DNA of 64,000 nt from Paraspadella gotoi. Lineage: Eukaryota > Chaetognatha. How positions within the stretch are numbered: the first letter of the stretch is position 1; each line of letters opens with the position of its first letter. This document shows, piece by piece, positions 48,161-58,482 of this stretch. The notes below the pieces were generated by a model. That model made no database searches. It was given only the letters and a program-made list of their open reading frames with translations, and was not told the origin of the DNA. Both the position numbers and the translations under genes were made by a program. The DNA is taken from contig CM119267.1 in the NCBI GenBank assembly GCA_051294375.1, positions 15,726,105 to 15,790,104 on the forward strand, in the 5' to 3' direction.

Positions 48161-49036
48161 TTACTCGCTCCATGGTTTGAAAGTTTTCGATTCGGGATGT
48201 CTTTTTTTATGCACTGCTAAGTATTCTTTCCAAGAAGTCGAGAAGTCACAAATGTCGCACTTATACGGTTTTTTTGTCAGATGTTTATGCATGTGCACGA
48301 CCAGATGTTGTTTTCGTAAAGCTGAATAATCGCACAGGTGGCACTTGAAAGGCTTCCATGAATAATGTTTGCGCGTGTGAGCGACTAGAGATTGTTTTTG
48401 GGATGCGGAGTAGTCACACAGACGGCATCGGTAGGGCTTGTCCTTAAAATGAGTGGCTTCGTGCTGTTTGACGTGTTGACGTCGCGCTGCCGTGTAACTG
48501 CAGTGGCAACACCTAAATGGCTCCTTAGCGCTCCGCAGGTGCTTCCTTACATGTAAATTAAGACCGTGTTTTGATACGTCCTTGTAATCACAAACGCGGC
48601 AAGCGAAGTAGTCAATGTCGGAGCTGAGCGAATACATGTGATCGCGGAGGTGTGGGGCCGGCCGCTGTCTTGTTCGCGTTTCAACGCTCGGTTGATCCGA
48701 CCCTGCGGTCGCACTACCGTTGATTGCCTCGTAAGCTACTCGATCGAACACGCTCTCGTTTAATTCGTCGGGATCGAGTTCGAAAGTGTTCGGAGCAGAA
48801 AACTGGGAGAAAGAGAAAGGATCGTCGACCTCGGAACCGATTAAATCTCGATCCTCCAACAAAAATTGAACATTCTCGGTTGGCAAAATTTCGGCGCATG
48901 GCTTCCGGTCATCGGCGTTAACAGTTTGTGGTAACACTTCGTCAGCCAAAACGTAATACACTACGTTTTGTCCGGTATCATCCTCGGCCATCGAGTCAGT
49001 GGGTTTGAAACAAACCAATGAATTTTTTTGGGTCAT
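48161..49036 (-). CDS. C2H2 zinc-finger protein, five tandem fingers
   Basis: A single exon of 291 residues. The N-terminal 140 residues are acidic. Five C2H2 fingers follow (about residues 148-285): CRVCDYKDVSKHGLNLHVRK, CCHCSYTAARRQHVKQHEAT, CRLCDYSASQKQSLVAHTRK, CHLCDYSALRKQHLVVHMHK and CDICDFSTSWKEYLAVHKKR, with linkers of the KPYRC / KPFKC kind. This pattern marks a sequence-specific DNA-binding regulator. The CxxCDYSA type is shared with REST/CTCF-like and many ZNF proteins, so no orthologue is named. A second Met at codon 16 is a possible start. An acceptor-like TTTTTAG is eight bases before the first ATG. Confidence 0.88.
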   Translation of the reverse strand: MTQKNSLVCFKPTDSMAEDDTGQNVVYYVLADEVLPQTVNADDRKPCAEILPTENVQFLLEDRDLIGSEVDDPFSFSQFSAPNTFELDPDELNESVFDRVAYEAINGSATAGSDQPSVETRTRQRPAPHLRDHMYSLSSDIDYFACRVCDYKDVSKHGLNLHVRKHLRSAKEPFRCCHCSYTAARRQHVKQHEATHFKDKPYRCRLCDYSASQKQSLVAHTRKHYSWKPFKCHLCDYSALRKQHLVVHMHKHLTKKPYKCDICDFSTSWKEYLAVHKKRHPESKTFKPWSE

Positions 49037-49180
49037 TCTCGCGGCTAAAAATTTAAAAAAAGCTTTAATTTTTTAAAAATTCGTAAATTTTATTAACAAT
49101 CTTTGCGTTTGCCTCATTTAAACTAAAGTAACCAATAGAAAGAAAAACAAGTTCGTTCGAGGTCGCGAAAATCATCGAGA

Positions 49181-51961
49181 TTAATTTTGCTTCATAGCAA
49201 TCCTTTTGTCGCGTTCTTCGGCCACTGACATTCTCACGCCTTTGCCTTCCGGAAGTGAAATCCATTGTTTGGACCCTTTCCCAATGGTGAAAATGTAGTT
49301 GAGCCTGAGAGTAAAAATTATTGAAAATTCGCGAAATTCACACTAAATGATACATGAAAGTTAACGCTAAGTTTAGAAACCTGGTGGCGAACGAATGACC
49401 GGCGGCGTCTTTAACGTGAACGATGTCGAAAGATCCAGGATGTTTCTCTCGATGCATTATGGTGCCGACCCTGCCCAAGTTACGTCCCCCTGTCACCTAT
49501 CGCACAATTAAAGTAAATACATAAACTTCAAATTGAAGGTTATAAAAAATGCGAAAAAAATGATGGCTCATCGTCGCACCATGCAAATGTTTCCAGATTC
49601 GAACTTAATGAAGTCGGTTATTTTTCCTGATGCAATGTCCACTTTGAGACAGTCGTTCGCTTTTATCAACGGATCAGGATACCTAAAGAACGAGAAAAAA
49701 TCTTAAAAGCAATCGCATTAAAAAAATATTGACCAATGACAAACTTTGATACTCAAAAAATCAAATTTGATATCGTAAAACGAAGTTTTATAAATAACAA
49801 ATCTGGCTTAATATATCAAAAAAATACAAGGGTTGTATGAGAGAGCTCGTTTTTGGACGAATCAAAGAGGCAACCGACTGAGAGAAAGAGAGAGAGCGAC
49901 ATATACAGAAGGCTTCATATTATAAAATTAGGTACTATGCCTATGGCAACAGCCGAGTTGCCTGTGATGCCAATTGGAATGGGGCATTTCACTGTTGGCT
50001 TTAGGGGCTACCGACCCTCAGACGTCTTCTGTCACTGGCGCGGTTACCCTAGCACGGTTTCGCTTTTTTTTCGCAGGAACAGGTTGAAAACTAGAAGTTC
50101 TCTCAAATAAATAATGGTTAAGTAACAGTTAGAGAATTTGAAAATAAAAATAATTTTTAAAATTTATCTTATTGATTAGCGCACGGAAGCGTTAAAGATT
50201 ATTTTATTACTATATAAATTTTAAAATTTTTTTTTAAATTTTTCAAGTTTTTTTAATAGGTTCTAGTAGAGCTTTAAAAGTTAGATAAAGGTTATTAATA
50301 CAACTTTTAAATTTTTTTTGTTTTATTGATAAAAAATTTAAAAAACCATAAAATTTAGCTGATGATGATGATGATGATAATGATGATTTTTTAAAGTTTT
50401 CTATTTTTAACCAATTTATTGTCAAAATTTTAAAATATTGTAGTACTAACTTTGATTTAACTTTTCAAGCTCTATAGGAATCCATTATTAAAAAATAATT
50501 TTTTTTAAAAAAAATTGTCATCTTATATATTAATAAATATTTAAAAGCTTCAGTGCAACAACCCAATGAACTAATTAAAAAAGTTACATTGAAAATCGAT
50601 TTAGTAATAGAAAATTTTTTTGAGAGAACTCGAAGTTATAAAAAGTGTTCAATTTTGGCTCGCCTTACTGTGGAGTGTGGATGGAACGCAACACTTAGGA
50701 TGGTGCGTTCCCCCAATGGGATTGGATGAACGATGGTTTAAGTGAGGCAGTGTGAATATACTTCCACAGTACCCGTTTTTTGGGACCAGAACACTTTCCG
50801 ATAAAACTACTGGACCAAATTAATTGAAATTTGGTATCATGGAGAATTTCAATATTTGACCTCTGAGCCGAGATATATTGTTTTGTTTTGAACGGTTTCA
50901 TAGACGTTTACTCTTCCACAAAAACTTAATTATTACCACAAAAATATTAGTTTACTTTAATTTTCAGCTTCCTGAACATCAGCGGTTGAAGTTAGATTTA
51001 AATTGGAAGTAAAACGATGAACCATGCATCTTCAAACCATGCTTAAGTATTAAAAATTCATCAATTTTAGTTCTAAAATGTTTTTTATATTTTAAAACGT
51101 CAATGAATATGATGCTAGCAAAAAATTATAAAAATTGGAAAAAACATTTTTTTAGCTTTTTTTGGTTGAATTTCAAAATTCGCCCTAATAACGTCATTAG
51201 GTCGAAATTCAATGGGGTAGTTTGGTGGGAACAGATTCTGGTCACAAAAAACGGATACCTCATTTTATAATATGAAGCCTGTAATTAAAAAAAAAGATGT
51301 ATAAATAGAAGAAATTTGTTTTCTTTATATAAAATGTAAACGAATCACATTTAATTTATCACCTCATCAGTTTTCAAGGACCTTGATGATAATATACATC
51401 TAAATTAAAAAATACAAATAATATAAAAAAGCGATCTATAAATTGGAACGCCAACGAAGACGCCATTTATTGGGGCCATCATTCCATAATCGTCGCAAGC
51501 ACAAGCGAATAACTTTACCTAATGGTCCGTCCATCCGTGGTGATCAAATAAGGTATTCCTTTTGGGCCAATCGACACTTTTTTAACGATGCACAACTTGT
51601 AAGATGCTTCCTCTTTAGAAATGCGATGCACCTTGTATCTTCCCTTGACATCGTAGACGAGGCGAAAATTCTCGCCAGTCTTCTCCATTTGGACCACATC
51701 CATGAATCCGGTGGGGTAAGTATGATCGGTGCGGACACGTCCGTCCACCTTCACTAATCGCTGGGCCAGGATGTTTTTGACCTCTTGGTATGTGAGGGCG
51801 TACTTCAGACGATTTCTCAGAAAGAGTGCAAGCGGAAGACACTCTCTAAGCTTGTGCGGACCCGAGGATGGACGCGGAGCGTAGCAGCCACCCAATTTGT
51901 CAAGCATCCAATGCTTGGGCGCCGCCACGCGCTTCATATGCTTTCGAGGACCTCGAACCAT
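49181..51961 (-). CDS. RPS4: 40S ribosomal protein S4 (eS4)
   Basis: Core small-subunit ribosomal protein. Four exons (51961-51519, 49682-49580, 49496-49381, 49304-49181) give 261 residues (human 263). Motifs: [20 protein letters not shown], the S4 domain around [30 protein letters not shown], the exon 1-2 join [42 protein letters not shown] and the end [15 protein letters not shown]. Intron 1 (1.8 kb) is filled by nested mobile elements, unusual for a gene that must be highly expressed; the others are short. An acceptor-like CCTTAG ends four bases before the ATG. METTL22 ends 76 bp upstream. Confidence 0.97.
49690..51515. mobile_element. M1 element interrupted by a T1 element (49,906-51,281)
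   Basis: Outer M1 parts are 49,690-49,905 and 51,284-51,515, ending ATAATCGTCGCAAGCACAAG. The inner T1 element has inverted tips (CAGAAGGCTTCATATTATAA and ATTTTATAATATGAAGCCTG) flanked by TA on both sides. Uninterrupted M1/M2 copies read GACATATAATTAAAAGAG or CTACATATAATTAAAAG, so the empty site has a single TA and the insertion duplicated it. T1 here is 1.4 kb and has further inserts: a SINE-like piece near 49,940-50,075 (TGTCACTGGCGCGGTTACCC) and the arm-like module at 50,220-50,560. All lies in RPS4 intron 1. Confidence 0.8.
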
Positions 51962-52036
51962 TTTCTAAGGTTATGATTTAATAAACTGACATAAAATCTG
52001 GAAAGGGGAAGGAAGAGGGATAACAAGTGCAATAAC

Positions 52037-53054
52037 TTATGCGTTTTTATCGAATGAGATTTCCCAAATTTCGAGGTACTCGTTCCTCGAGTAACTATCA
52101 ATAAAGCATTGGGGAAAATTTAAGTCGATCTCTTTGGCAGAAAATCGACCTCGTTCCATCTTCATCTCCGTCAAGCCCTCAAGACAAGCGCGAAAATGAT
52201 CGTAGAGGGGGGCTGAAGGTTCGTCGATGTCGTAGGCGCTAAACAAGATCCTCTTCTCGACGGACAAATAGAGATTTTTCTTGGGAAATTCATCGTCAAC
52301 GGTGGTCAAAGCGTTAAGAACTACCTCGAAGAACGCCTCAGTTACATCTGGGTCGAAAATTACGTCCGAGGCGAAGAACGTTTCTGTGTCTGTAAACATC
52401 TCCCGCAAGGACTTGGGAAAATCGGCGGCATTTTCGTCCTCTTGAATGTCGTCATTGAGACCCAACGTGGCATCGAGATCGTATTGGAGAAAATCAAGCG
52501 GAATCACACGGAAATCGGTGTCGACGCCTCTCTGACGAAGCATCGGCGAATTAAGGCGAATGTTCTCGGAGCAAAGATCGACGATGCCTGGGAGATCGGT
52601 GAGATAGATCCTACTTAGCGGACGACGTCGAAGAGCCAGAGCGGCCGCGACGCCGCAGAGCCCGGTGCCGGACCCCAGTTCTGTCCAGACGCGAGTACAA
52701 CGAACGGGAGGAGGCGGGCGGGAAAGGAAAAATTCCGCCAGGAGCAAGGCGCCCGTCCAAACTTGAAGACCGACCTGATTTGAAAAAAAAAAAAAAATCA
52801 AATCAATATCAGAGAGAGGATCAATCGAGAAGACATGCCTGTGACAAATTCGTCAACAAGGAATGACGAATGACGATGACGTCCGAATCCCCACAACGCC
52901 GTTTGACGCTAACGTCGTCATCCTCGGGGTCAACGATATCATCTTCTTCCTCGACGTCGAATCGAAACGGGAATCGCGTACGATAAGCGTCGCCTTCAAT
53001 TCGCGCCTTCAATCCCAGATGAACCTCGGACAGGACGACTTCGTGGGCATCCAT
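52037..53054 (-). CDS. METTL22: Methyltransferase-like protein 22
   Basis: Seven-beta-strand protein-lysine methyltransferase of the METTL21/22 group; human METTL22 methylates KIN17. Two exons (53054-52839 and about 52775-52037) give about 317 residues. Visible: HSLLTNLSQVGLQVWTGALL at the junction (the family's 'VGxQVWxGALL'), SAM motif I ELGSGTGLCGVAAAL, IYLTDLPGIVDLCSENIRLN, the post-motif FFASDVIFDPDVTEAFF and LYLSVEKRILF. The 60-bp intron seems to begin with GC (TCACAG|GCATGT), the only join that keeps this motif. A 49-residue frame ends 35 bp before the ATG, and RPS4 starts 76 bp after the stop. Confidence 0.9.
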
Positions 53055-53089
53055 TTTTCACACTCGTATTCATTCTTGAAGAGAGGACT

Positions 53090-53239
53090 TCAATTCTGCA
53101 ACGCGAAATACAGAACTAGATAGACCAGGATGAGAAGTAAGATCGTTGACAGGATGATAGAGGGAAATCCGCCGAAACAGTAAAACAACTGTTCGATCAG
53201 TGAGAGCCGTTCGTAATCGTCGCGTCTCTCGCGTTTCAT
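53090..53239 (-). CDS. 49-residue single-pass membrane microprotein
   Basis: Starts ATG at 53239, stop TGA at 53092-53090. A charged N-terminus (MKRERRDDYERLSLIEQ) is followed by LFYCFGGFPSIILSTI and a strongly hydrophobic segment (LLLILVYLVLYFAL), so it is predicted to be a small integral membrane protein with a cytosolic or matrix-facing basic end. It is 35 bp upstream of METTL22 and 157 bp downstream of COX19 on the same strand. The clean start, charge-hydrophobe layout and tight packing make a real gene likely; no orthologue is recognised. Confidence 0.6.
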   Translation of the reverse strand: MKRERRDDYERLSLIEQLFYCFGGFPSIILSTILLLILVYLVLYFALQN

Positions 53240-53396
53240 ATCTTTTCATTAAGTTTCGGTTCGGGACTTCATAGGAAAACTGGATCACTTAATGTTTGGT
53301 TTCTAAAAAAACACAACCAAGTCAAAAGAATGTTAATAGTTATGAGGTATAAGGAAAAAAAATGGGGGAGGGAAACTGAAATTTGTTTTTACGTAA

Positions 53397-53750
53397 CTAG
53401 GCATCTGCCGATTTCCCGTTAACTCGTAGCAGTTCTTCCTCCGCCAAATCTCCGTATCCAAGTTTGTCCCAACTCTCTCGCTTCATAAGTCCCTTGTCCA
53501 TGCGGCAGCCGAGATAGCCCATGGCTTCTCGTCGGCACTTGGTATTATCAGAGTCGTTGTTTCCAAGGCAACGCATGAATTGCATCATTTCCAATCTACA
53601 TTCACCTACGTAATCATTAAAAAAAGAAATGGTAATAAGGTTTTTATAAATTTAAAGAGTTGGTTACTAACCTTGATGATCCAACGGGAAGCTTCCTTTG
53701 TCAGGAGGTTTGGCATTGAAGCTCTTTTGAGAAAAGGTCATGGACGACAT
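53397..53750 (-). CDS. COX19: Cytochrome c oxidase assembly protein COX19
   Basis: Copper-handling assembly factor for complex IV in the mitochondrial intermembrane space and cytosol. Two exons (53750-53672, 53605-53397) give 95 residues (human 90). The family start SQKSFNAKPPDKGSFPLDHQ is clear, followed by the twin CX9C motifs CRLEMMQFMRC and CRREAMGYLGC, then CRMDKGLM and KLGYGDL. The start codon lies only five bases after the POP7 stop codon (TGA-CCAAA-ATG), so the two genes must share a transcript or overlap in processing signals. Confidence 0.95.
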
Positions 53751-53755
53751 TTTGG

Positions 53756-54785
53756 TCAGGAGTCCACCTTGACGGGAGCTTCGGGGCGGAATAATTTTAT
53801 GTGGACGGCCGAGTTAAGACGTGTCTGGACTCTTGGCAAGCGATCCAAATCCTAAAGAAAATCCCCCGACGAAATCAATAATGACTCCTTCTCGTAACAG
53901 CGTCCGCGTAACAATAAAAAGTAACCTTATAGACAATGTCGTCAACTAGGGAGACCGTAGCCGTCCTGACGTGGAATTCGACGGAGCCACGGTTATTTGA
54001 TTTGAGAGCAAGAGCAATATTAAGGGCGCGCTTGATAGCTACGCCAAGCCCGTGAACGTAGACAATTTCGCCGAGGTCCAGCAGTTTTTGGCAACGATTC
54101 AACTGTACCTACAGAGTACGATCAGAAGGGGGTTTTTAATTCAATTTATCGAAATTAAATTTTGAATAGTAAAGTTTATTTAAGGGAAAGTGGAGATTTT
54201 GTTTAAAAAGTACTACTTGCATGGATTATTATGGAAAATTACAAGCGATGTTCTGAAAACACGCATAGATTTTATGGTGGACTAAAATCCACCAACCATT
54301 CATCAGCGGCCATTGGTGCCGGAGGCAAGACATTAGCCTCCCAACCCAAAGGTCCGGGGTTCTAGCCCGGTGGTCGTCTGGCAGTTAAGAGGGACGGGGC
54401 GCTTAACCCGCCTGTAACACGGTGTTACAGCCTGATCCGAAGCTCAGGGACTGCTTATATTGAACGGTTCTGTCATTAACACTTATCAATAATTACTGTC
54501 TCTTCAATTTATTGTAAATAATTATCAGACTTGACACAAAACCATAACTACTTGGGGTGATGATTATATAAAAATTGTCTTCTATTGCTACTTCAGAAGC
54601 AACCCTTATTACATCTCATAATTGTTAACGCAACGCAACGCAGATACCTTGAAGTGGGTTTTTCGAGTGACGTAAACGTCGTTGTGTTCTCGAGGAAAGG
54701 AACGCGGAAGCCGTTTTCGAAGGAGAAATTCTTCTCTTGAAATTACATTATTCACCGACTTTACAGACCGTTTCGTTTCTGCCAT
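53756..54785 (-). CDS. POP7: Ribonuclease P/MRP protein subunit POP7 (Rpp20), Alba fold
   Basis: RNA-binding subunit of nuclear RNase P and MRP, acting as a dimer with Rpp25. Three exons (54785-54648, 54108-53926, 53851-53756) give 138 residues (human 140). Motifs: LRKRLPRSFPREHNDVYVTR, FKVQLNRCQKLLD at the exon join, the Alba core IVYVHGLGVAIKRALNIALA, VEFHVRTATVSLVDDIV and the end TRLNSAVHIKLFRPEAP. Intron 1 carries a SINE family B copy (54,276-54,500). The stop is five bases from the COX19 start. Confidence 0.95.
54276..54500 (+). mobile_element. tRNA-derived SINE, family B
   Basis: Same unit as 40,290-40,505: TGGACTAAAATCCACCAACC, tRNA-like head with B-box GGGGTTCTAGCCCGG, GACGGGGCGCTTAACCCGCC, GCTCAGGGACTGCTTATATT and a tail ending ACTGTCTCTTCAAT. 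It is in POP7 intron 1, antisense to the gene. Confidence 0.8.
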
Positions 54786-55275
54786 ATCTCGTCAATCATA
54801 CTAATTATCCTTTTTGTTAAAACCGCTTTCCTTACATGCAGAACTTCACTGAAAATGAGCAAGAAAATAAATTACGTACATACTACATTAATCAAAAAGT
54901 CTTTTTAAAAAATATTAAAAAACGAGACAAAATTTTTAAATATTTTACATGACTGGACTACAGGCCGTGCAGAGCCAGAAGGATAAGTCTCATTACCTAT
55001 TTACAGAGTGTGATTAATAGTACAAAATTGGACTATAACAAAATTGGCCTCCAGTCTACCAAAGCACAGGGGAAGGCTATAAATTTTTTGACATTGTCAG
55101 GCCATAACTTTTCACTTTTAAAAAAACTCCATCTATTGAATAGATTTTTCTGATACAATCGATGCACTTTTGTTTTTTTTGGTATTTAGAATCTTGCAAG
55201 TAAAAGAGATTATGATATTAAAGCCTTTTGAAAAAACTAAAGTTTGTACTGATGAGAATTTGAACGGCTTAAGCA

Positions 55276-55507
55276 ATAGGGCGTTTAAAAATAACAAAAT
55301 ATAACAAATCGAATAAGGTACATAGCTATTTTAATGTAAACATGTCTGTAGAATTTGATGGTGATGACCATTTTTTTGTATTATTTTATCTTTCTTATCG
55401 AAAATGACGATTTTTAATGTATATAAAATTGTCATAAAAAAAAACAAACTAAAATAGTTATGTACCTTATTCGATTTGTTATAATTTGTTATTTTTAAAC
55501 GCCCTAT
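55276..55507. mobile_element. Complete 232-bp MITE with ~60-bp inverted ends and 6-bp target duplication
   Basis: The ends ATAGGGCGTTTAAAAATAAC and its inverse GTTATTTTTAAACGCCCTAT are nearly perfect over about 60 bp (differences at two or three sites). TAAGCA directly flanks both sides (55,270-55,275 and 55,508-55,513). The intact duplication and matched ends indicate a fairly recent insertion. No coding capacity. Confidence 0.9.
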
Positions 55508-55664
55508 TAAGCAACGAATATATAATATAAATACAAATTTGAATTTTTTCTTCCTTCCCTTTTATAAATTATAAAAAAAACGTAGTCTATATCTATATAT
55601 ACTATAGACGTCACTTTCTGAACAAAAGTCGACTTTTAAAGCTGGGATATCATATGGGTCTCAA

Positions 55665-55920
55665 AAATGGAGGCACCTAAGGCTAACTTTGGAACTGATT
55701 GGGATACAGGAGCCTCTCACCCGTCATTACTGGACCTCACACAGATGCCTGTAAGCGGATTCCTGATTACCATGCTAATTGTCATGGCAACGTGAGTCCG
55801 ATCCCCGGACGTGGATTATCGCCAAGGTATCCAATTTATCGAAACAAAGATGGAGTAATACAGGTAGAGTGAGCTGGTTGTGCTTTTAATGCCATCAAGA
55901 CATCACTGACTGACTTTCAG
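55665..55920 (+). mobile_element. tRNA-derived SINE-like unit, family C
   Basis: Has a tRNA-like head (GTAAGCGGATTCCTGATTAC, then a B-box-like GAGTCCGATCCCCGG near 55,795) and a tail ending ATCACTGACTGACTTTCAG. Only one copy is visible, so its mobile nature is inferred from shape. Confidence 0.5.
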
Positions 55921-56167
55921 TAATTAATACTATAAAATAATTGATAATTAAACCATCGTCATCTCGCACGATTCCAAAGAGTTGTGCAATTAAAAATCAA
56001 CAGTTATCATGTGATAACATAATAGACATATTAGACATAAGTAATATCAAAATCAAAAGACTAGTAGTGAATCGCTGGAAATTACTGGAAACCCCAATAC
56101 AATTGAACCTTTTGTTGACACCATAAAAAAGAAATTTTATCGTATGATGATACATTAATTCCTGAGT

Positions 56168-57774
56168 TCAGTGTTTTAATTCCATCATGAACAAAGCCTG
56201 TTCTTGAGCCGTCGCAGCAAGCTCTTTCAAAAATTCCTCCAATACCACCGCGCTGAATACCTTAAAAAGAAATAATATTCTTTATTGTGGAATCATGTAT
56301 ATACAGCTTCTTAGTGATTTAAAAAGTTTATAAATTATTCCTAATCCTTTAATGATAAAATTCATGACTTTTTTACGTCATATAATAATCAATGGAGTGA
56401 TTTTTTTTATAAACATCTTACCGCGTTTTTCAATTTAATCGCTTCCGACCGCGTCATTTCATTAAAAATAGGATCATCATCAAGCGACTGAGTCGCAGAT
56501 ACTGGGATCGATTTTGCGAAGTATCTGGAATAATTGTATCTCTTAATAGATTTTTATTTTTTGACAATTTCCTTAAACATTATTATATATAACAATAACA
56601 TTTTGAACTACCTGTATCCCCGGCCATCTTGAGTGACCTCAGCACGTTCTTGTAGCCGGCGTTGTTGAATACGAAGCTAAAAAGGTAAACAGAAAACGAA
56701 AACTGAAATATCATGAGCGTTTAAAAGTTAATGATAAAAGCAGCTTGAAGTGGTCAAAAGGTTGGGAATTATAACAGAAATACAGACCTGTGCAAAAAAA
56801 GACACCCAAAAACATTATGAATATAAATCAAATTAGATTCCGTTAAAATGAAAGATATAATAATATTCAAGAAAAAAGGAACGATTGGTGTATAATTGGT
56901 TAATACGTGCCTATCCGTTACGAAGCAGTGAATTTTTAAAAGTAACTACGAAGTACTCAAACAGAATGTCAGAGAAGAAGAAAATTAAGGTATTTTTAAC
57001 CTATTGTGTTTTAAGATGCTAAAGCTCTAGAATGAATGGACCGATTTTCTTTTAAGTTACTCATATGGATTCCTCTTTCAAAAATCATTATTTCACAATC
57101 ATAATTTTTTAAAAAACAAATACACTGCCAACAATTAAGGTTGAAAAGTATCTTCGGTTTTTGGAAGATCTTCAAAAATGTTTTTTTTTAGTGACTCAAA
57201 TGACGAAAGTTTTTGACCATCTTTTAAATGCTTGGACCGATTTTGTTTTAACTTTTAACCATGTGTAATACACATGGATTTCCCATTTCAAAATCTACAT
57301 TTATCATTAATAATTTTTTATAACATGCACGTAAAACGAGTACAACTTAAGTTTGTTTGAAGAGTGTCCTCTTTTTTTGCACAGGTCTGTAAAACGCCAA
57401 AAACTTACTTGGATTTGACTCCTTTTTTTTTCTTTATCAACTTTTTTTGAAGAGGCACTTCTAAATAAATCTGCCAAGATTCGAAATCGGCTACTTTCCT
57501 AGATTATAGTTGAAAAGATTGAAGCTTTCTTTCAACTACTTTATTTAAGGTAGTTAAACTTTGAAAGATTACGTACCTTTTCAGGCGGTCGCTTTTGAGA
57601 ATGCGGTGTTGCAGAAACAGAATCGGGTATAATCGAGTACTGATTTAGAGATGAATCACAACCTGATTCTAGCTCCCTTATTCGTAGGTATCTTTTAGAT
57701 TTAACTAAAAGATCTTCGAAATTGTCAACACTATATGAAAAATGATCCAGCCTTTGCTTCAGTGTATGCAAAAC
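56168..57774 (-). CDS. Unrecognised small helical protein (5' end not found)
   Basis: Four in-phase exons: 57774-57577, 56676-56612, 56524-56422, 56260-56168, giving 152 residues to the stop. Exon one reads VLHTLKQRLDHFSYSVDNFE and continues LLVKSKRYL; then QQRRLQERAEVTQDGRGYR, FAKSIPVSATQSLDDDPIF and the helical end VFSAVVLEEFLKELAATAQE. The splice sites are clean and composition is protein-like, so this is a real gene. It looks like a cytoplasmic coiled-coil or adaptor subunit, but I cannot name the family. The first exon listed begins at an acceptor (TGCAATAG|GTTTTG), so an upstream exon must exist; a GC-rich patch at 58,090-58,230 is a candidate. Intron 1 holds a complete Tc1-like MITE. 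Confidence 0.65.
56783..57389. mobile_element. 607-bp Tc1/mariner-like MITE
   Basis: Ends CAGACCTGTGCAAAAAAAGA and its inverse CTTTTTTTGCACAGGTCTG, with TA on both sides (56,781-56,782 and 57,390-57,391). The interior has two loosely repeated halves (ATGGACCGATTTTCTTTTAA and TTGGACCGATTTTGTTTTAA) and no transposase frame. It sits in intron 1 of the small helical-protein gene. Confidence 0.9.
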
Positions 57775-58482
57775 CTATTGCAAAAAGAAAATTACAAAAT
57801 TATTTGTGAAAGATAATTAGAATCAAGTTGCAAAAACTAATCTTTTCTGATTAAGCAAAAAGGGGACCCTCAACGCCTACGGTTATTTAACATTCATTTC
57901 ATTAAAAATAAGGGAAAGGACTTAAATTAAAATATTAAAATATTAGAACTGCTAAACAAAGACGTAATTTTAAAATTGTAATAACATTATAAAACTGGCA
58001 TAAAATCGCTTCTTGTAGTGAAATAAAAAAGACGCGACGGCACACAAAGAATTAGTTTAAAATGGGCCTTTTTCTGTTCTTTGATTGGCTACAGCTCAAA
58101 AGGTAAGGGAAACTGATGCATCTCTGAGGTCCATTCAAGACGAGAATTCTGAAGCGTACGCAGCGGCTGATCCTGCGCCTGCGGCTTTTCCAACTCTCAT
58201 TTGTCGTCGATGAATATAACGAGGCAGGGTTACTCTTGGTTTCCTGATTTATCTCAAAAGGAAATTAATTCGAATTCTCCTAAATGTATCATTATTTTCT
58301 AAAAATCAGGTTTTCGCCGAGTACATACTCTGATAATACACCACGGAACTATTGTATTATTCTTAAATTGACATTTTTTTCAGAAACATCGCCGGAAATC
58401 TCTAAACGTAGCTTTTTATGAAAATGGAAAAAAAAAAACCTAATTTTGTAAAACGCAACTAACGCCCAAAACTTATCACGAA
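57775..58482. other. Divergent gap between the small gene (-) and the IgSF gene (+)
   Basis: Likely contains both promoters. A GC-richer patch at 58,090-58,230 could be a 5' exon of the minus-strand gene or a promoter. I see no repeat. Confidence 0.5.

Larger units (their letters stand above)
54786..56167. other. Gap between POP7 and the small gene at 56.2 kb
   Basis: Non-coding and AT-rich. It holds an inverted-repeat element at 55,276-55,507 and a tRNA-derived SINE-like unit at about 55,665-55,920. The rest shows nothing recognisable. Confidence 0.65.

Noticed and set aside
51443-51757. 104-residue plus-strand frame overlapping RPS4 exon 1
   Set aside because: The opposite strand is an unmistakable ribosomal protein S4; this is its shadow.
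55941-56126. 61-residue plus-strand frame downstream of the family C SINE
   Set aside because: Composition follows the AT-rich flank, with no splice signals or recognisable motif.
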